The notes: generated from the sequence alone by a model not told the origin. Shown: positions 1 to 7,443, counted from the first letter of the stretch. The stretch: DNA of 10,995 bases from Dysgonamonadaceae bacterium (GCA_031258895.1 JAIRMF010000057.1:1-10995); one strand, 5' to 3'. A program made the numbers and translations.

Positions 1-127
1 CGACAGAATAAAAATCGACTACCCGCTCGACATGGTCGGTACGACGGTATCTTACCGCTTCCGCTGGATAAACACCCGCGGCATACCCGGCCCGTGGTCG
101 GAAATAGTGTCGGCAGTCATCGCGTAA
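1..127 (+). CDS. C-terminal end of an unidentified protein (partial)
   Basis: An open frame enters from the left edge; the first complete codon is at base 2 and the TAA stop is at 125-127. The 41 visible residues include VSYRFRWINTRG followed by IPGPWSEIVSAVIA. The alternating hydrophobic pattern, with a conserved-looking Arg-Trp, an Asn-Thr-Arg-Gly turn and a final Gly-Pro-Trp-Ser-Glu strand, resembles the last two strands of a fibronectin type III or similar Ig-like fold. That fold call is inference from pattern only. The rest of the gene lies outside the window, so no function is assigned. It is transcribed toward bamA, so the following 357 bases are a convergent gap. The alternative, that the frame is open by chance, is less likely given the protein-like composition. 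Confidence 0.6.
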   Translation, partial: DRIKIDYPLDMVGTTVSYRFRWINTRGIPGPWSEIVSAVIA

Positions 128-484
128 CACAGCACCGGCAGAGCAACGCCAGCGGCAGCGCCCCAGAATCGGGATTGCCTCGGATGAGTGGAGATATAAA
201 TGTGTGGTAACGGGAGTTGCCCAAGATAAGCGGGCATATAAATGTGTAGTGACGGGATTGGTCAGGCGTTTGCGAAAGCAGCAGCGCCCCCGAATCGGGG
301 TTGCCCAAGATAAGCGGGGATATAAATGTGTAGCGCCAAGATTCGTCCGGCGCAGCCTTATCGTACACCCGCAACAACCGTCACGGATTACGTGTCATAT
401 GCAAATAAAAGGATTTTGTTTAGCAGGCTTATCGGTCAAACGACGGCAGGGTCGCCCGTGATATAGCCCCTTTTCGGCGTAGCC
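128..484. other. Gene-free convergent gap
   Basis: This 357-bp stretch separates the stop of the left partial gene from the stop of bamA on the opposite strand. Bases 133-342 are a degenerate 42-bp tandem array, described separately. Bases 343-484 show no recognisable gene and no hairpin followed by a T-run on either strand; a weak inverted repeat ACGG/CCGT lies near 445-465. I cannot identify the terminators of either flanking gene. Short open frames here, on both strands, appear to be by-products of the repeat, whose length is a multiple of three. Confidence 0.6.
133..342. repeat. Degenerate 42-bp tandem array, arranged A-B-B-A-B
   Basis: Three B units begin at 175, 217 and 301. They share TTGCCCAAGATAAGCGGG (diverged in the first copy) followed by ATATAAATGTGT. 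Their starts are 42 and 84 bases apart, exactly one and two periods. The blocks at 133-174 and 259-300 (A units) share their last ~23 bases, around CAGCGCCCC and GAATCGGG, and are 126 bases (3 x 42) apart. The array therefore reads A-B-B-A-B with 42-bp spacing, as if a 126-bp A-B-B block had begun to duplicate. The second A unit contains the 13-base inverted repeat CCCCGAATCGGGG at 288-300. There are no coding, CRISPR or transposon signatures. Function unknown. Confidence 0.75.
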
Positions 485-3205
485 TTAAAACTCCTGCCCG
501 ATAATGAAATGAAACTGCCCGCCGGAAACAGCGGAAGACGGCGTCGGACGGTCAAACCCATATCCCCAGTCAACCCCCATCAAACCTATCATAGGAAGAA
601 ATATGCGAGCGCCAACACCCGCCGAACGCTTCAACGACAAAGGATTGAAATCGCGAATGTTCGTCCATAAATTGCCCGCCTCAACGAAAGCAAGAGCATA
701 AATAGTCGACGAAGGCTCAAGCAACAGCGGATAACGAAGCTCCATCGACAGGCGTGTATAAGCATAACCGTTATAACCCAGCGAACCGTTACTGTACCCA
801 CGCAAGCCAATCGTCTCCTGACCGTACATCGTGGAATAACCCGTCATCCCGTCGCCACCCATGTAAAAAGTCTCGAAAGGAGTCTTCTTGAAAGAATTGT
901 ACGACCCGATAAACCCATACTCAATGCGATTCATCAACACAGGAGTACGCTTCGTCTTGTCATTCACCGACTCGCGCTCCGGACGCTCCAACGGAATAAA
1001 CAGCTTCGCCTTGAATTTCCACTTGTGATACTCAACCCAATTGTAACGGTTGCCGTTCGCCAGATTCAACTCCTCAGTCGTGGTCGCGTTCCGCGCCTGA
1101 TTGTACAACCCCTCATAATCAATGCCGTCCCAAAGCGAATACGGCGGCGTGAAATTTACCGATAACAAAAACTGAGACCCGCGACGGGTATAAAGCGGGT
1201 TGTCTATCGAATTGCGAGACAAACTTAAACCCAACGACACGGAATTAGAATTCCCGTCGCTCATATCACCAAATCCATACCCCCCCCAGTTCCGCAACAT
1301 ATAACGCTGGTACGACAAATCAGTCGCAAAATTGAAATAAAAATCAGGCCACGACAAACGCTTCCCAAAACTGACCGACGAACCGAAAATCCGTAACCAC
1401 TTGTTCTCGTCATATGCCACCCCGCCATACTGATCCCCATACTGATAAAGATACGGATTCAAATACATAGTCTCATAATAACGACTGTCAACACCCGTAG
1501 TCTGCATGTAATACGAACTTACAGACAAAGAATTAGGACGCTTCCCCCCAAGCCACGGCTCCAAAAACGAAATACTGTACGACTGGTAATAACGACCGTT
1601 CGTCTGACCGCTCAACACAAGCGTCTGACCCTCGCCCTGCGGAATAACCCCCTTATAGGTCGAAGGATGTATCATGTTCTTAAACGAAAAATTGGAAAAC
1701 TTGAAGCTTAACCGCCCAATAAGCCCCGTCTGACCGTAACCCGCCGAAAATTCCACCTGATCATTCGCCTTCGGCGTGAGATTGTAAGAAATATCCACCG
1801 TGCCCGTCTCCTGGTTAGGACTGATATCAGGATTCATGTTCTCAGGGTCAAAATGCCCCGACTGCGCTATCTCACGAATAGTGTTCATGATCAACTCCCT
1901 GCTGAATAACTGCCCCGGCTTGGTCAAAAGCTCCCTGCGAATAATGTCCTCATAAATACGATCGTTCCCATTAATAGCAACCCGATTGACAGTCGCCTGA
2001 CCCCCCTCCTGAATACGAATCTCAAGGTCAATGGAATCGTTCCCCACATACGTCTCAACCGGATAAATCTGCGAAAAAATATACCCGTTGTTATAATAAA
2101 GGTTCGCAACAGCATCGTCATCACCCTTCAAACGATCCTCCAGCTTCTTCTGGTTATAAACATCGCCCGGCCTCATGTTCAGAAAATCGTCAAGCCCGTC
2201 ATAACCGTTAGTACGAACCGTGGGATACAACGTGTTGCCTACCCAAACGATATTCCTGATATAATACTTGTTGCCCTCATTCACAGTAAGATGAATCGCT
2301 ACCCGCTTGTCGTCAACAGGAAACACACTGTCGGAAACAATCTCAGCGTCACGGTACCCCTTCTCATTGTACTTCTTGATAAGATTCTCCTTGTCGTTCC
2401 TGTACTCCTCCTCAATATACTTCTTCGTGCTGAATATCTTGCGGATATTCAACCATGCATCCTTCCGCAAACTAAAACCCGAATTGGTCTTCTTCATCGC
2501 CATCCGCAATTCGGAATAAGAAAGATTCTCGTTGCCGTTGATGACAATTTCCCGGATCTTCGTCTTAGTGTTCTTCGCAACGTCAATGTTCAAAATCATC
2601 TTCCCGGGATTGGAAAGATCGTCCGTCTGACGCACAGTGACCTCAGCGTTACTGAACCCCTTTTCATCGTAATAATCCTTTATCCGCTTGCGAGCAAGAC
2701 GTAGAAGGTTGGGGGTAAGGCTGGAGTTCTTTGCCATTCCAATCTTGGTCTCAAGGTCCTCACGCTCGCTCTTCTTAACACCCGTATAACGAATCTCCGA
2801 AACAGTAGGATTCGGCTTCAACACTATCTGCAACCAAACACTGTCCTCCGTCCTTCGAGTGGCAAGAATAGAAGCGTCGGAAAAAAAACCGTGCTTCCAA
2901 AATTTGCGTACCGCAGCGGTAATCTCCGGACCTGGAACAGAAACACGCTGCCCTACCGTCAAACCGGAAATGCCGATAAGCATATAGTCCTCGTAATTGT
3001 AAGACTCTACTCCCGATATCTTAATGTCGGCAATAGCGTATCTCCTGTTATCGGTCAGTGAATAGGATATAGTCGGCGGTTTGATGGTATCGACAGGGCC
3101 GGCAATTGTCGCGGTCTGCACAGTATCGACCGACGCTATATCCTGTGCCTGCAATGCCATAACCGCTATCGTCAAAATGAAAAAAGGAATTATGTTTCTT
3201 AACAT
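485..3205 (-). CDS. bamA: Outer membrane protein assembly factor BamA
   Basis: BamA is the central subunit of the BAM complex, which folds and inserts beta-barrel proteins into the outer membrane. The 906-residue product starts with a signal peptide (about 1-20, ending ALQAQ). Five POTRA domains follow at roughly 56-133, 134-212, 213-312, 313-402 and 403-479, each ending in the typical beta strand. A 16-strand barrel of the bacterial surface antigen family runs from about 484 to the end. The conserved loop-6 motif (V/L)RG(F/Y) is seen as GLRGY at 800-804. The protein ends in FHFIIGQEF, a terminal-Phe barrel signature normal for Bacteroidota. Length is usual for the phylum. Its ATG overlaps the uppS stop by 7 bases, so the two are surely co-transcribed. 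No skp/ompH chaperone gene follows it. Identification is firm. Confidence 0.97.
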   Translation of the reverse strand: MLRNIIPFFILTIAVMALQAQDIASVDTVQTATIAGPVDTIKPPTISYSLTDNRRYAIADIKISGVESYNYEDYMLIGISGLTVGQRVSVPGPEITAAVRKFWKHGFFSDASILATRRTEDSVWLQIVLKPNPTVSEIRYTGVKKSEREDLETKIGMAKNSSLTPNLLRLARKRIKDYYDEKGFSNAEVTVRQTDDLSNPGKMILNIDVAKNTKTKIREIVINGNENLSYSELRMAMKKTNSGFSLRKDAWLNIRKIFSTKKYIEEEYRNDKENLIKKYNEKGYRDAEIVSDSVFPVDDKRVAIHLTVNEGNKYYIRNIVWVGNTLYPTVRTNGYDGLDDFLNMRPGDVYNQKKLEDRLKGDDDAVANLYYNNGYIFSQIYPVETYVGNDSIDLEIRIQEGGQATVNRVAINGNDRIYEDIIRRELLTKPGQLFSRELIMNTIREIAQSGHFDPENMNPDISPNQETGTVDISYNLTPKANDQVEFSAGYGQTGLIGRLSFKFSNFSFKNMIHPSTYKGVIPQGEGQTLVLSGQTNGRYYQSYSISFLEPWLGGKRPNSLSVSSYYMQTTGVDSRYYETMYLNPYLYQYGDQYGGVAYDENKWLRIFGSSVSFGKRLSWPDFYFNFATDLSYQRYMLRNWGGYGFGDMSDGNSNSVSLGLSLSRNSIDNPLYTRRGSQFLLSVNFTPPYSLWDGIDYEGLYNQARNATTTEELNLANGNRYNWVEYHKWKFKAKLFIPLERPERESVNDKTKRTPVLMNRIEYGFIGSYNSFKKTPFETFYMGGDGMTGYSTMYGQETIGLRGYSNGSLGYNGYAYTRLSMELRYPLLLEPSSTIYALAFVEAGNLWTNIRDFNPLSLKRSAGVGARIFLPMIGLMGVDWGYGFDRPTPSSAVSGGQFHFIIGQEF

Positions 3206-3975
3206 GCTGAATCTCTATCTAAATCGTTATTTTTGTTCTTTATCTGTTCGCCCGTTTTGCCGAATCTCCGTTGACGGCGCTGGTAATCCAATATCGCAGC
3301 ATACAGTTCCTCTTCCCGAAAGTCAGGCCAAAAAGTGCCGGTAAAGTAAAGTTCGGTATAAGCTAATTGCCAGAGAAGGTAATTGCTTATGCGGTACTCG
3401 CCTCCGGTGCGAATTAACAAGTCGGGGTCAGGTATGTCGCCGGTCGTGAGATGTCGGGCAATCATCCGCTCGTCAATGTTTTCCGGTCGTATCGTACCCT
3501 CCAGCACTTCCCGGGTAATACCGCGAACAGCCTCCGTTATCTCCCAACGTGCGGAATAACTCAACGCCAAAATCAACTCCACACCCGTATTTTTGCTTGT
3601 TTCACGTATGCCTTTCTCAAGTTCCGTGCGAGTGGTCTCCGATAAGCGCGAAAGATCGCCGATAGCACGCAGACGTACGTTATTAACCATCAGATCCCGT
3701 ACCTCACCGCGAATAGCCGCAACCATCAGCGCCATCAACGAATCAACTTCCTCCTTCGGACGGTTCCAATTTTCAGTTGAAAAAGTATAAAGCGTGACGT
3801 ACTTGACGCCAAGCCGCCCGATAGCCTCAACCACCCGACGTACCGAAACCACTCCTTCGCGATGCCCCATTATTCGGTGTGTCCCGTGTTGCTGCGCCCA
3901 TCGTCCGTTGCCATCCATTATCACGGCAATGTGTTGAGGCAGGCGGTTCAAATCTATAGCTTCTCTCAAAGACAT
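3199..3975 (-). CDS. uppS: Isoprenyl transferase (undecaprenyl diphosphate synthase)
   Basis: This cis-prenyltransferase condenses isopentenyl diphosphate units onto farnesyl diphosphate to give the C55 lipid carrier for peptidoglycan and surface glycans. From ATG 3975 the protein has 258 residues. Family motifs: HIAVIMDGNGRW at 15-26 with the catalytic Asp21, GHREG at 37-41, FSTENW at 65-70, and PDLLIRTGGEYRISN at 184-198 with WQLAYTELYF at 202-211, which carries the Mg-binding Glu. The open frame extends to 4023, but I chose the internal ATG at 3975: the residues from MSLREAIDLNRLP align with the usual family N-terminus, and this start leaves a 5-base gap after the upstream stop rather than an overlap. 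It lies between the DUF6089 gene and bamA in one operon, a common Bacteroidales order. Confidence 0.96.
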   Translation of the reverse strand: MSLREAIDLNRLPQHIAVIMDGNGRWAQQHGTHRIMGHREGVVSVRRVVEAIGRLGVKYVTLYTFSTENWNRPKEEVDSLMALMVAAIRGEVRDLMVNNVRLRAIGDLSRLSETTRTELEKGIRETSKNTGVELILALSYSARWEITEAVRGITREVLEGTIRPENIDERMIARHLTTGDIPDPDLLIRTGGEYRISNYLLWQLAYTELYFTGTFWPDFREEELYAAILDYQRRQRRFGKTGEQIKNKNNDLDRDSAC

Positions 3976-3980
3976 CGTTA

Positions 3981-4664
3981 TTACAGATTTGTGCATTCCC
4001 GGTCGTTGGGGCCAAAATCCCATGTGACGGAAAACATCAATGTATTATACCAATCTCGGTTTTTCATCAAGCCACTTTGTATGTTGTACGGGTTGTCAAG
4101 ATTGAAATCCGACTTGTCAGGGGCGTCGAAACTGTCGCCAAACAATCGGTGCGATGCATATTCCAGTGCAAGGTTGACCCTGTTTCGAATTTTGTATTTT
4201 AGCCCAACCCCGAGGGGAAACCTGAAACCGGTAAATGTATTGTCCTTCCCCTGTGCCGCTGTTACGCCCAACCCTGCAAGCAGGTAAGGCGAAAAGCGAC
4301 TCGTGTTGAGATAAGCAAATTTATCACTGTACGGCATAAAGTTAAACTCCATCTGACCTCCCAGACTTATAAAATTCCTGTCAAAAGCGACTTGAGCACT
4401 GTTTGGAAAATAGTTATCAAAATTACGTGTATCACCCGAAATTTTTCCATAGCAAAAGTCGGTTTTTACAGCCCAGCGAAAATTAAAGTTTCGCCTGAAA
4501 ACCAACCCGCCCGATGGCTCAAAGCCAAGCAAAAAATTTGTCTGATTTGCATCTCCCATATACATTGACGTCCCCGCCATTCCTCCGATTTCATACATGT
4601 ATTCCTGCGCAACCGCTACTGTACCCGTAAATGCAGCAAACAACAAGATAAAAATCCTAATCAT
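3981..4664 (-). CDS. DUF6089-type outer-membrane beta-barrel protein
   Basis: A protein of 227 residues if begun at ATG 4664. This start places a clean Sec signal peptide (MIRIFILLFAAFTGTVAVAQ, cleavage after Gln20) at the N-terminus; the open frame also has an ATG at 4694, which would put ten polar residues in front of it. The mature part is an alternation of aromatic and glycine-rich strands: YMYEIGGMAGTSMYMGD near the start, SPYLLAGLGVTAA in the middle, RFPLGVGLKYKI, and a last strand ending FSVTWDFG. This is typical of an eight-strand porin-like barrel. The family is found upstream of uppS-bamA in many Bacteroidales; its function is not known. The C-terminal CTNL tail extends beyond the last strand. 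It is the first gene of a DUF6089-uppS-bamA operon. Confidence 0.85.
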   Translation of the reverse strand: MIRIFILLFAAFTGTVAVAQEYMYEIGGMAGTSMYMGDANQTNFLLGFEPSGGLVFRRNFNFRWAVKTDFCYGKISGDTRNFDNYFPNSAQVAFDRNFISLGGQMEFNFMPYSDKFAYLNTSRFSPYLLAGLGVTAAQGKDNTFTGFRFPLGVGLKYKIRNRVNLALEYASHRLFGDSFDAPDKSDFNLDNPYNIQSGLMKNRDWYNTLMFSVTWDFGPNDRECTNL

Positions 4665-4695
4665 GCAAAAATATTTTTGAGAAGTTTTGTACATT

Positions 4696-4764
4696 TCTAA
4701 TGGTACAGTGAATACTATTCTAATGGTATGGTGAGTCCCACTCTAATGGTATGGTGAATACCAC
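4696..4764. repeat. Three tandem copies of a 23-bp repeat with hairpin potential
   Basis: Units start at 4696, 4719 and 4742, exactly 23 bases apart, each opening with TCTAATGGTA and continuing with a diverged (C/T)(A/G)GTGA(A/G)T. In the third unit TGGTAT (4747-4752) pairs with ATACCA (4758-4763) across a 5-base loop. In units 1 and 2 the same arms are partly degraded. The array lies 32 bases upstream of the DUF6089 start, between that gene and the putative terminator of the lipoprotein gene, so it sits where the promoter of the DUF6089-uppS-bamA operon should be. Function unknown; an operator, an RNA hairpin or inert minisatellite are all possible. Confidence 0.8.
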
Positions 4765-4793
4765 CCTTTTTACTATGTTCCTAATAAAAACGT

Positions 4794-4829
4794 AAAAAAC
4801 GCCTCAAAATTATATCCTTTAATAATTTT
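4794..4829 (-). terminator. Putative terminator of the lipoprotein gene
   Basis: Three bases past the lipoprotein stop codon there is a perfect 8-bp inverted repeat: AAAATTAT at 4806-4813 and ATAATTTT at 4822-4829 with an 8-base loop. On the minus strand it is followed, six bases later, by a run of six T (4794-4799) and, after three more bases, five more T. The stem has no G:C pairs and the T-run is not adjacent, so it would be a weak intrinsic terminator. Its placement directly after a stop codon is the main argument. Confidence 0.4.
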
Positions 4830-4832
4830 CAG

Positions 4833-6266
4833 TTATTCGTCTGTCGGGAAATTTTTTCTGTTGATAAAGCATTTCCAGATTTCACATAAATATTTACCCT
4901 CTTTGTCCGTTCCTTCACTGTCTTTTTCTTCGCTTTTTCCTCCTAAAACGTAATAATAAACCCCATCAGGCGAAACAAAAGAAGCAGCATCACTGCGATT
5001 GATATAATCATCGGGGCGAGCGATCTTGACGGCGTCATATTGCCAGATAACTCCGCCATCTATCGAAACGTAAATATGTGAGTTATATTGACTGCTATTT
5101 GCCACATAACCGTTGATTATTCTGAATTTTCCGTCGTAATCAAAAACATTCGGTCTAATCAGTGCAGGAAATTTTGCAGACGTCTTAAGTTGTGTCCATT
5201 TCAAGCCGTCTTGAGTCCCCCAAACAGTCCCCAAATGTTCATTCGTAGCCGACACACCACCAATAAGCGTCAAACTTCCTGTATTTTTCTCGCGACTGAA
5301 AGCTGAAATGTCATGAACAGGAAAATTATCCAGAATAACATCGCCGGTAGACCAGTTTACCAAGTCCTCTGTAAAACCGAAGATTTTTTGCCCGTCTTTG
5401 TCCAAAACAGCGCAAAGACCCGCCTTTTGGATGGCGGAAGCAATTTGCGGTACTTTCAAATAACCCAAGATGCTAACAACAGAATACGGAGTCGAACATT
5501 GAATCCATTCGTTTACAGTACCGTTAGTGATAAACAATTCACCTTTTTCCGTAACTGCATAAGCCCTGTTATCAACGGCCTGAATATTACGAACAATCGT
5601 ATTGTCCGGCAAATTATACAAGGCGCTTTCGCTCCAATTAACAACATCTCTCGATTGATACAATTTCAATACTCCCCCAATTTTTGAGAAAACACAATAG
5701 CTACCATCGAAAACAATTGCCTTAATGTCTTCGGTTTTAAGAAAATCAAGAGCGGCACTACCCTCCGCAACTTTTATGTATTGCGTCGAATCGGGATCAA
5801 TTTGGTGGATATTGATTTTCAGAACATATTTTTTTATTCTCGCCGGATCATTGTCGTACGGAAAAGAGCGGAAAGTGTCCGGCGCCTGAGAAATATCGAG
5901 TGAATCCCCATCCGAAATCCACACGGTATCGTTGGAAATTCGTTGTAAGCTGTTAGTGCTGTAGGCGTTTGAATATGTCACGATTACTTTACGGTTAAAA
6001 ATGGTACCATAAGGCAAAGAATCGCGATTGTAGATACAGCCTGCATATTCTTGTGCATCCTGCCATTCCGACCAATTTTGATCAATAGTGAAGATTGTTT
6101 TTGCCAGCGCCGTAACAGAATCACTAGACAGACCGAATGAAAGGATTTCGGCATCAGTTCTGGGATATTCATCCCCCTTATCATTGTCTCGTAAACAGGC
6201 TGACAAACACATAAACAGCACCGCAGAAAACACAACCACATGTCTTTTTTTCAAGAGAAACTTCAT
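4833..6266 (-). CDS. DUF6242-like lipoprotein with Asp-box repeats
   Basis: A 477-residue exported protein from ATG 6266. This start gives a lysine-rich n-region, a hydrophobic core and the lipobox LSAC with Cys24; the longer open frame (to 6341) would bury the signal. After Cys24 comes LRDNDKGDE, an acidic stretch like Bacteroidota lipoprotein export signals, so surface display is plausible. Residues ~40-165 match what I recall of the DUF6242 N-terminal region (FTIDQ, then IYNRDSLPYGT). The rest carries four spaced S/T-x-D-x-x-x-W elements, at 205-211, 299-305, 351-357 and 401-408; the last, SIDGGVIW, is a near-perfect Asp-box. This suggests a beta-propeller like BNR/sialidase folds, but I see no catalytic residues. 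Function unknown. The gene is probably monocistronic, with its own -7 box and a putative terminator. Confidence 0.8.
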   Translation of the reverse strand: MKFLLKKRHVVVFSAVLFMCLSACLRDNDKGDEYPRTDAEILSFGLSSDSVTALAKTIFTIDQNWSEWQDAQEYAGCIYNRDSLPYGTIFNRKVIVTYSNAYSTNSLQRISNDTVWISDGDSLDISQAPDTFRSFPYDNDPARIKKYVLKINIHQIDPDSTQYIKVAEGSAALDFLKTEDIKAIVFDGSYCVFSKIGGVLKLYQSRDVVNWSESALYNLPDNTIVRNIQAVDNRAYAVTEKGELFITNGTVNEWIQCSTPYSVVSILGYLKVPQIASAIQKAGLCAVLDKDGQKIFGFTEDLVNWSTGDVILDNFPVHDISAFSREKNTGSLTLIGGVSATNEHLGTVWGTQDGLKWTQLKTSAKFPALIRPNVFDYDGKFRIINGYVANSSQYNSHIYVSIDGGVIWQYDAVKIARPDDYINRSDAASFVSPDGVYYYVLGGKSEEKDSEGTDKEGKYLCEIWKCFINRKNFPTDE

Positions 6267-6288
6267 AGGGAAAAATTCTTTTAGTCTA

Positions 6289-6296
6289 CAAAAGTA
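6289..6296 (-). promoter_or_regulatory. -7 box of the lipoprotein gene
   Basis: Read on the minus strand, TACTTTTG fits the Bacteroides -7 consensus TAnnTTTG exactly. It lies 22 bases upstream of the ATG at 6266, giving a predicted leader of about 20 bases. No TTTG is found 19-21 bases further upstream, so the -33 element is absent or diverged. The position also supports the 6266 start over the longer frame, because the transcript would begin inside that extension. Confidence 0.55.
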
Positions 6297-6430
6297 GATA
6301 CATTTTTTGATATACCCGACAGAAGAACGAATATTTATCATTTTTTGGGATTTAGCGATGGAAAACAGGCCACAACTTACAACAACAATAAGTCATTATT
6401 CGTATAACCCTAAAAAAGGTCGGAAGAGGG

Positions 6431-7302
6431 TTATTTCAGCGCTTCCGATCCACCTACGATATCAAGCAATTCACTGGTGATTGCTTGCTGACGTCGTTTG
6501 TTGAACTGCACACCCAAGTCAGTAAGAATGTCATCGGCATTATCGGTTGCGATCTGCATCGCCACTGTACGGGCCGCCTGCTCCGCTGCGGCGGAGTTGA
6601 GCAAGACGGCAAAAATCTTCGCGTGTAAGGCTTTAGGTAAGAGCGTATTTAGAATTGTAGCCTTATCCGGTTCAATGAGATAATCGGTGGGAATGGTTTT
6701 CCCTTCCGTTTTTGGTAGGACAAGAGGCAGGAACTGTTCGGAGACAGGGATCTGTACTGCCGAATTTTTGAAGCGGTTGTATAGTATTTCCACGCAGTCG
6801 ATCTGCTTTTCGAGAAAAGCGGAAATCAGGTTGTCGGCAAATATTCGGGCGTCTTTGTATTTTGGTTTGTCTATAAGCGTGATGTAACTTCCTGCGATGT
6901 TGGCCGGTAAGTCAAGTTTACGGACTGCTTCCTCTATTTTTTCCCGACAGGATAAATATCTATTTCACATCCTTCGGCATAATATTTTGCGAACGTTTCT
7001 GTGAACGGTTTGATAACATTCGAGTTGAACGCTCCGCACAGGCTTGAGTTTGACGACAGCGCCACAATAGCTACGCGTCGCGGCCGACGGACTTCCGTCA
7101 GTGGTGAATTAAGTTCGCCGACGTTTGATTCTACGAAGCGTTGTAGAATTTTGGCGAGTTGTTGTTCGTAAGGTAAAAAACACTCTAAATTGGACTGTGT
7201 TTTACGCAACTTGGCGGAGGCGACCATTTTCATAGCAGAAGTAATCTTTTGCGTAGATTTGACCGAACCGATGCGACCTTTTATTTCTTTTAGAGAGGAC
7301 AT
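6431..7302 (-). CDS. atpG: ATP synthase F1 gamma subunit, frame interrupted once
   Basis: The gamma subunit is the central rotor stalk of F1-ATPase. The first frame (7302 to 6937, 122 residues) begins MSSLKEIKGRI and carries the N-terminal coiled-coil helix (STQKITSAMKMVASAKLRK) and ALSSNSSLCGAFNSNV. It stops at TAG 6934-6936, just after GGG AAA AAA. In the -1 frame the protein resumes at once as IEEAVRKLDLPANIAG and runs 168 residues to TAA 6431-6433, including the C-terminal helix RTVAMQIATDNADDILTDL and the family-typical ending ELLDIVGG. Joined, the product is 290 residues, normal for the phylum, with nothing missing. I chose the start at 7302 because residues upstream of it in the open frame (to 7425) are not family-like and a promoter lies inside them. 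The break is a sequencing slip, a recent mutation or a frameshift used in expression. No other atp gene is adjacent. Confidence 0.9.
6934..6945 (-). other. A6 slippery run followed directly by a TAG stop in atpG
   Basis: On the minus strand the codons are GGG AAA AAA TAG. Lys-tRNA in the P site could re-pair one base back on AAA with full complementarity and then read ATA GAG GAA in the -1 frame, which is the frame that restores gamma subunit. A weak stem (CCGTAA with TTACCGG, one bulged base, 7-base loop) lies at 6904-6923, 13 bases beyond the A-run. That is farther than the usual 5-9. There is no upstream Shine-Dalgarno-like stimulator. A deletion of one A from an original A7 explains the sequence equally well. 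Confidence 0.5.
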
Positions 7303-7316
7303 ACGTATATTTTTTG

Positions 7317-7348
7317 CAAAAGTACGCTTTTTCTCAGGTTTTGCCAAA
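7317..7348 (-). promoter_or_regulatory. Promoter of atpG (TTTG-N20-TACTTTTG)
   Basis: On the minus strand, TTTG at 7348-7345 is followed after 20 bases by TACTTTTG at 7324-7317. Both elements and the spacing match the Bacteroides consensus TTTG-N19-21-TAnnTTTG, making this the best promoter in the window. The predicted start is about 12 bases ahead of the atpG ATG at 7302. It shows that atpG is transcribed on its own rather than from an upstream atp operon. Confidence 0.7.
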
Positions 7349-7443
7349 CGACGAATAATCGGTTCGACCTCTATATACCGGTGAATTTTCAGACGGAAGC
7401 CTTTTGGCATTGTTTTTGATTGCACGGAGGGTAGAATAAGAAT

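Noticed and set aside
133..342. CRISPR array
   Set aside because: The repeats are degenerate and abut one another in a 42-bp register with no unique spacers of constant length, and there are no cas genes nearby. The 23-bp and 21-bp arrays fail for the same reason.
2291..2704. Plus-strand frame of 137 codons inside bamA
   Set aside because: It is antisense to the POTRA region of an intact bamA and has no motifs or start signals.
3976..4023. Longer UppS starting at 4023 or 3996
   Set aside because: The added residues are not family-like and would overlap the DUF6089 gene. The start at 3975 gives the conserved N-terminus MSLREAIDLNRLPQHIAVIMDG.
4666..4673. TATTTTTG on the minus strand as a -7 box for the DUF6089 gene
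   Set aside because: It matches TAnnTTTG but ends only one base before the ATG at 4664, so the transcript would be leaderless at best, and there is no TTTG 19-21 bases upstream. It is probably chance in AT-rich sequence.
7303..7425. N-terminal extension of AtpG by 41 residues beginning MQSKTMPKG
   Set aside because: The residues do not resemble the gamma subunit and are basic low-information sequence. A full TTTG-N20-TACTTTTG promoter lies inside this stretch and would start transcription downstream of that ATG. The family start MSSLKEIKGRI at 7302 is clear.
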